Shown piece by piece: positions 59,153 through 64,000 of a stretch of 64,000 nt of DNA (position 1 is its first letter; each line of letters opens with the position of its first letter). The stretch lies in the NCBI RefSeq assembly GCF_026210795.1, contig NC_089454.1:1054001-1118000 (forward strand), in the 5' to 3' direction. The notes under the pieces are model-generated. The model was not told where the DNA came from and did not search any database. It worked only from the letters and a program-made list of their open reading frames with translations. The DNA comes from Rhizophagus irregularis (Eukaryota; Glomeromycota; Glomeromycetes; Glomerales; Glomeraceae). The translations under genes and the position numbers were made by a program.

Positions 59153-61957
59153 TCACCGATCATTCTGTTCATTCGAAGATTTTTTAAACAGAGGGAAAAG
59201 ATTAAAATCACTTTTTTGTGAGTTACTATCAATTGCTTGAGTTGTCGCAGGAGGAGTTGTAGTAAGCGAAGTTGAATTATTGATCACATAAACTTCTCCA
59301 TCTGTTTCATCTTCAATAATAATATTTTCATCCTCTTCATAAATTGAAAATCTTTGAGATATATCTTCATCACGATCAATTTTAATAGGAACTGTAGGCA
59401 ATTCCATATCAATTGTAGTACTATCATTTTGTACAACTGGACTGTTCATATCTGAAGGTGTGTATTCTCTTTCCGAGACAATTGATTTTGGTCTATCACA
59501 ATTGTAAATTTCTGGAGTATTTGTCCGACGAAGATTCCGAGTAAGACGTAATTCTAGCGACTGATTTCTTGATAATGTAATCGTGTTCACACGCTTTCCT
59601 ATTTTTATCTGATATTTTATGGTAAGTAAATTTATATGTTCGATAAAATTACAGACATTATAATAATTACCAATGGGACAGATAGTCCATGTACTGTAAT
59701 TGAAGAAATTACAAGGAAAAAAGTGACTAGGGGAAAAAGGTAACTTTGTTAGAACACTACAGTGTTATTAGACTCTGTAATTTGAACTTTGAAGTTACCT
59801 GGAATAACAAGTTCTCTTGCGTGAGCATGATCTGTATCAGTTTCGGAAAAATGGTCTTTAGCAACTTGAGCATAGAAGATTGCAGCTAAATAAAAATTAG
59901 AACATTAACTAAATCACATTGATACAGAAACGCTATGATAACAAGATACTTACCTACTCCAATTGGTCCAAACCAACCGGCAAATATACCTTCACGGCGT
60001 GTCTTTAAAGCAGGAATTACTTTTAACAGAGCCATTACGATAGGAAGGCGACGAAATAAGAGTATAAGAATAGCAACTACAATGAGACGCCAATAGGATA
60101 ATCCTAAATCTGCTTCGTTGAATGACGACCATGGAATTACTGTGCCGAGATAAACAAAAATTGCCAAATTAAGCAATAGGTCGATAACGTCCTGAAAGTA
60201 CGATTCAGCAGTTTCTACACGAAACCAGTCGCTATTATGAAATTTTACATTAGTTTTAGTAAAATTTGATATTAACGGTTAAACATTCGTTACTCACTCC
60301 CAAGTAAAGGAATTTCCAGCAATAAAACAGGCTAATAAATCATCACTTCCAATTAATGATACGGCACCCATAATAAATAGCTGAATAAAATAATTTGACA
60401 ATACAATCAATACTTTTAACACTTATATATTTATTATGTGCAATAACCATCAACGTTACTTACAGCTAACACAATAGCAAAAGTCATAAAGATCTCTTTA
60501 TCGATTAATTTTCTGAAGTAAACAAAGTATAATAAGTAAAATAAAATTAAAAAAATTCACATTTTTTTTACACTGATATACCTTTCTTCAGCTAATTTAA
60601 GTAACTTGCGTGCAATATATCCAATCAAAAACCCAATTATGATAGATACCAATATCTGATATCCGATTATGTAATAAAACCATTGTCCAATTGCTGTGCC
60701 CGGAGACATTTGTAAAAGATAAATCGCTAAAAAAAGGAAAGGAAGTCCGAAACCTATAGAGAATAAATGTTAACATATATCCGTAGATTATCAAAAATAA
60801 TAAAATTTACCGTCATTCGCAGCACTAATATGGTAAAAAAAGAACGAGATTAGTTAATATTAATAAAATAAACTTGATCTCACTTAAGATCATATTTATA
60901 TTATGTTCTTATTACCTCTCAGCAGAAATGATATGTCTTACGTGATTTGGAACATGTTTTTCTGCAAAACGTCCGCTGACCACACAATTGGCCAATACCT
61001 TGAAGAAAATAAAATTAAAATAGTCTACTTGTAAAGTTTTCATCAATTTGACAAATTAATTAGGGTGTCCCTCATCATCATCTTTCCTAAATATTTTGGG
61101 TACTATATAAAAAATACCTATTATGCCCGATATCGCGTAATATAAGAAAGTATGGAGTGAACCAAAAAAATCTCTATCCTACTATTATTTCTCTATTCAA
61201 GTATGAAGTTAAACATAACAAGAAGCTTACCGGATCAGTTGGAGTGACGCATGAAGCAATCATAAGTGCTTCTAACTATATTTTAAAAATTATTAGTTTC
61301 AAATTAAACTACCAGTCATCGGTAAGTCAACACTAACCAATCAATACTTACAAATGAGATTTTGGGTATCAAGAGCCATATGGAAAGAGCACTAACAAGC
61401 CACATCCAAATCATAACTGGAACAAGTAAGATCGCTAGAGATCTAAGTTCCCTCCAAAGATACGCTCTTTATTAAAAAGAAATACCATCAATTACTCGTC
61501 ATTAAAAATTATTAATTTGTTAAAATTCATACTTAGGTAATGCCACACCAGCAGCCATAACCTGTTAAAAAAATCGTTAGATAAGATTTCCATAAACACA
61601 TATATATATATATATAGAAAGATCTAAACAGCAAAAAGATATTACCTGAATAGCGATAACAATTCGAGTAAATTCGCGTGTAATAAAGTCAGTATTTCCC
61701 CACTTATAGGGGTTGATTACTTGTAAAACATATGGGCCGAGAATTACTCCAACGAACAAACATATGACTATTGATGAGGAAAATAGATTATGTAAAAGTC
61801 AGAAATGTAATAGAAGAACCAAAGAAAAAAACTTACGTGCTTCTGATAAATACAATCGTTGTTTGACGAAATACGAAACAAGACCAAAAATAACAATAAA
61901 TCCACCAAGGATCAACGAAACAACGGAAACTTCATTAACGTTAATAAATTGTTGCAT
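59153..61957 (-). CDS. NHA1/Sod2-type plasma-membrane Na+(K+)/H+ antiporter
   Basis: Fourteen exons, right to left: 61837-61957, 61646-61767, 61533-61561, 61352-61466, 61231-61275, 60916-60998, 60811-60824, 60582-60753, 60464-60512, 60298-60380, 59954-60231, 59799-59885, 59671-59726, 59153-59608; 1710 bases, 569 residues, all in phase. Exon 7 is only 14 nt. The membrane domain holds the fungal antiporter signatures: ASCVTPTDPVLANCVVSGRF (with the TDP and VLAN elements), FAEKHVPNHVRHIISAESAA followed by NDGFG (the conserved Asp of the transport site), GSDDLLACFIAGN and FLVISSITVHGLSVPL. Such proteins (CPA1/NHA family) exchange cytosolic Na+, Li+ or K+ for external H+. The cytosolic tail of about 150 residues is polar and acidic and much shorter than that of yeast Nha1. 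It lies 190 bp downstream of the phosphate symporter on the same strand, so the two may be jointly used in Na+ homeostasis. Confidence 0.95.
60811..60824 (-). other. 14-nt micro-exon of the antiporter gene
   Basis: Exon TGCTGCGAATGACG supplies the AAND part of the catalytically important SAANDG motif. Skipping it would delete the essential Asp and shift the frame, so splicing fidelity is critical. Flanked by canonical atattag and gtaaat. Confidence 0.8.
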
Positions 61958-62146
61958 ACTATAAAATTTATTAAAACTACCATACAATTTTGCAAAAAAA
62001 CAAAAAAAAAAACCAGGATACAAACAAACAATAAACATATCGTGTGTGTAACGTACACAAATTTAGACTAACTTTATTTTTAATCGAATTTTTAAATTAC
62101 ATTATTAGAATTTTCTAAATTTACAGTTTTAAAAAAAAATATATTT

Positions 62147-64000
62147 TTATTGCGAAGGCGCATGTGCAGCAAAAGAATAAATACAACCAGCAAGTAATGC
62201 AACAACAGGTACTGTTATTATCCTAAATTTTTAAAAATCATCAATTATATTATATTGATTGAAAATCATGATGATAATTTCCATTATTAAATTGACTTAC
62301 CAACTAAAGAAGCACAAACCTAACAATCTCCAGTTGATTGCTTTTGCGTTTCCATTACACAGACCTACGGCTGTAGTTGCTCCAGTAACGCAATGTGTTG
62401 TTGAAATAGGAAGACCCAGTTTTGAGGCTGTTACTATTGTTAATGAAGTACCCAATTCTAAAGAGAAACCCCGTGATGGAGATTGATAAGTAATTCTATT
62501 TCCAAGGGTTCTCATTACGTGATATCCATAAAGAATAAGTCCCAAATCAATGGCGAGGCCTCCTAAAGCTAGAATCCAAATAGGTGTAGTTGTTTCACCT
62601 GTGGTTGAAAGAAAAAAATCTTACTTTCAAAACAAGATTTGCCAAATTTGATGAGAAATACTTTTACAGCTTTACCTAATTGAATTGTTCCAGAATGATA
62701 AGTAAGATATATTATAAAAAAGGGACCGACCGCGTTAGAAACATCGTTTGAACCATGAGCGAATGAAGCGAATGAGGCAGTAAGAATTTGAAGGAAAGAA
62801 TATAGACTTTCCGTATCCGGATCATACTTTATAGCGAGATCATGCATTTCTTTATTTTCCTGCACTTTGTAATCTGCAACTTCTTTATTCACACTACGGG
62901 CGGCAAATTTTCCAATAGCCGCAAGATATAATTGGAAAATATTCTTTTTGGTATTTAAACTAGATGACACATCTTCGTTTTCTTCAATTTCGATTCTTTC
63001 TTGTTTTTCAATACCATTTTCAGCAGTATTATCAGCAGTATTTTCATAACGCTCACTAATGAAGGGAATGACAAAAACATGATACCATCTGAGGCCATTT
63101 TCTTTACCAAGAATCTTCCTTCTTAAATATTGTACATAAAAGAAATGACCAAAAATAGCAAAGATAATCGTAATACCAACGATAACAGATACAATAATGT
63201 AGGGTTTAAGATTGTCTAAATTAAGATTGGATGGACCTTTATAGACGATTTCAAATGTATTGATAATGACTATTATACAAAGATAAATCGGAACAGCCAT
63301 TAAAGATCGTTGGAACGAACTTTCTCGATGTTCAAGCACCAAATATTTCGTTACTAAGAAAACAATCGATGCAACAACTCCTGATACTATAGGTGCAATG
63401 AACCATGAAGCTATAATTTTTCCCATGCCATTAAAACTCCAGTCAATTGCTAAAAACAAAATTATCAATTAGATCGAATTTTAAAAGGCAAAACAGCGAA
63501 AAGCATACTATACCTTCCCAACCGAAGGCTGCAACACCAACACCAATAGTAGCACCAACAATTGAATGCGTAGTGGAAACTGGCCATCCACGACTTGATG
63601 CGAAAAGAACCCATATAGTCGAGACAACCATGGCGCAAACCATGGCCAACTATTTTCGTCAATATTTAAAAGAGATATATGATTTAAGAATTTATAAATC
63701 GAAAGGTACAAATATAAAAAAAGTAGTAAAACATACTATGAGTAATTCAGGACGATTTTGAAATAATGATAATTTTATAATTCCTCCCCCGATGGTTTCT
63801 GACGTATTCGCGCCCAGTAGTAAAGCACCCAAAAATTCTGTGAAAATAGCAATACAGCACGCTTGTTTTAAAGAGAGGGCTTTTGATGCAATTGAAGCTG
63901 AAAAGCTGTTTGATACATCATTAGCTCCGATTCCAAATCCACTAGCGAACGCAGTAATTGCGCCAATAATAAAAAGCCAAGAATAACTATATGGTTCCAT
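62147..64000 (-). CDS. PHO89-type Na+-coupled phosphate symporter (PiT family)
   Basis: Five exons, right to left: 63737-64000, 63514-63649, 62676-63449, 62301-62598, 62147-62222; 1548 bases, 515 residues, in phase. The start ATG is the last triplet of the window, giving MEPYSYSWLFIIGAITAFAS. Two inverted PiT repeats are plain: GIGANDVSNSFSASIASKAL and PVSTTHSIVGATIGVGV in the first half, and AHGSNDVSNAVGP and PISTTHCVTGATTAVGL in the second. These GANDV(S/A)N and STTH motifs form the phosphate and sodium site. A charged cytosolic loop (about residues 250-320) joins the halves. PHO89-type proteins import phosphate with Na+ at neutral to alkaline pH. For a mycorrhizal fungus, phosphate uptake would be a central function; that context is inferred. 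The promoter lies outside the window. Confidence 0.95.

Overview
The window is a piece of a eukaryotic, almost certainly fungal, nuclear genome. It is extremely AT-rich, with long A/T homopolymers and (TTA)n/(AAATA)n microsatellites. Genes carry many short GT-AG introns that can be spliced in phase by eye. Several protein families are fungal in type (CCC1/VIT iron transporter, NHA1-type Na+/H+ antiporter, PHO89-type phosphate symporter, UMTA/LaeA-like methyltransferases, Zn2Cys6 and Myb regulators, a GDS1-like winged-helix protein, a TKL kinase). The combination suggests an arbuscular-mycorrhizal fungus (Glomeromycotina, Rhizophagus-like). That assignment is an inference; no marker gene is present to prove it.

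Layout. 0.6-15.7 kb is gene-bearing: a winged-helix protein (+), a secreted Asp/Tyr/Lys-rich repeat precursor with ten dibasic Kex2-type sites (+), a membrane-anchored TKL kinase (+), a small orphan (-), a CCC1 transporter (-, 9 exons), a voltage-gated K+ channel (-) and a methyltransferase (+). 15.7-24.6 kb has no intact gene but holds a three-copy ~390-bp tandem repeat with decayed BED zinc-finger sequence. 24.6-28 kb has a second, possibly lipid-anchored methyltransferase (+) and a two-repeat Myb protein (-). 28-42.8 kb is repeat-rich and extremely AT-rich: two TIR elements with target-site duplications (PIF/Harbinger-like and hAT-like), palindromes, satellite arrays and several decayed coding remnants. 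42.8-51.8 kb holds a small Zn2Cys6 protein (-), two unrecognised genes (+) and a ~148-bp satellite. 52.1-64 kb is dense and all on the minus strand: a 16-exon redox fusion protein, an NHA1-type Na+/H+ antiporter and a PHO89-type phosphate symporter whose ATG is the last triplet of the window.

Most notable. (1) The 1379-residue fusion at 52110-57407 joins signal peptide, animal-type heme peroxidase, DOMON, cytochrome b561, cytochrome b5 and an FAD/NAD(P)H reductase. This could be a complete NAD(P)H-to-outside electron chain, a DUOX-like layout built on b561. (2) The Kex2-type repeat precursor at 3618-5185 probably releases a family of near-identical short peptides, or is a ribosomal-peptide precursor. 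(3) A 162-bp hAT-like MITE with an 8-bp target-site duplication lies inside an older coding remnant. The antiporter and the phosphate symporter are adjacent (190-bp gap) and could cooperate in Na+-coupled phosphate uptake.

All exon boundaries were assigned by hand from GT/AG sites and reading phase. Total CDS lengths divide by three for every spliced model except the K+ channel, where one junction is out of phase by one base.
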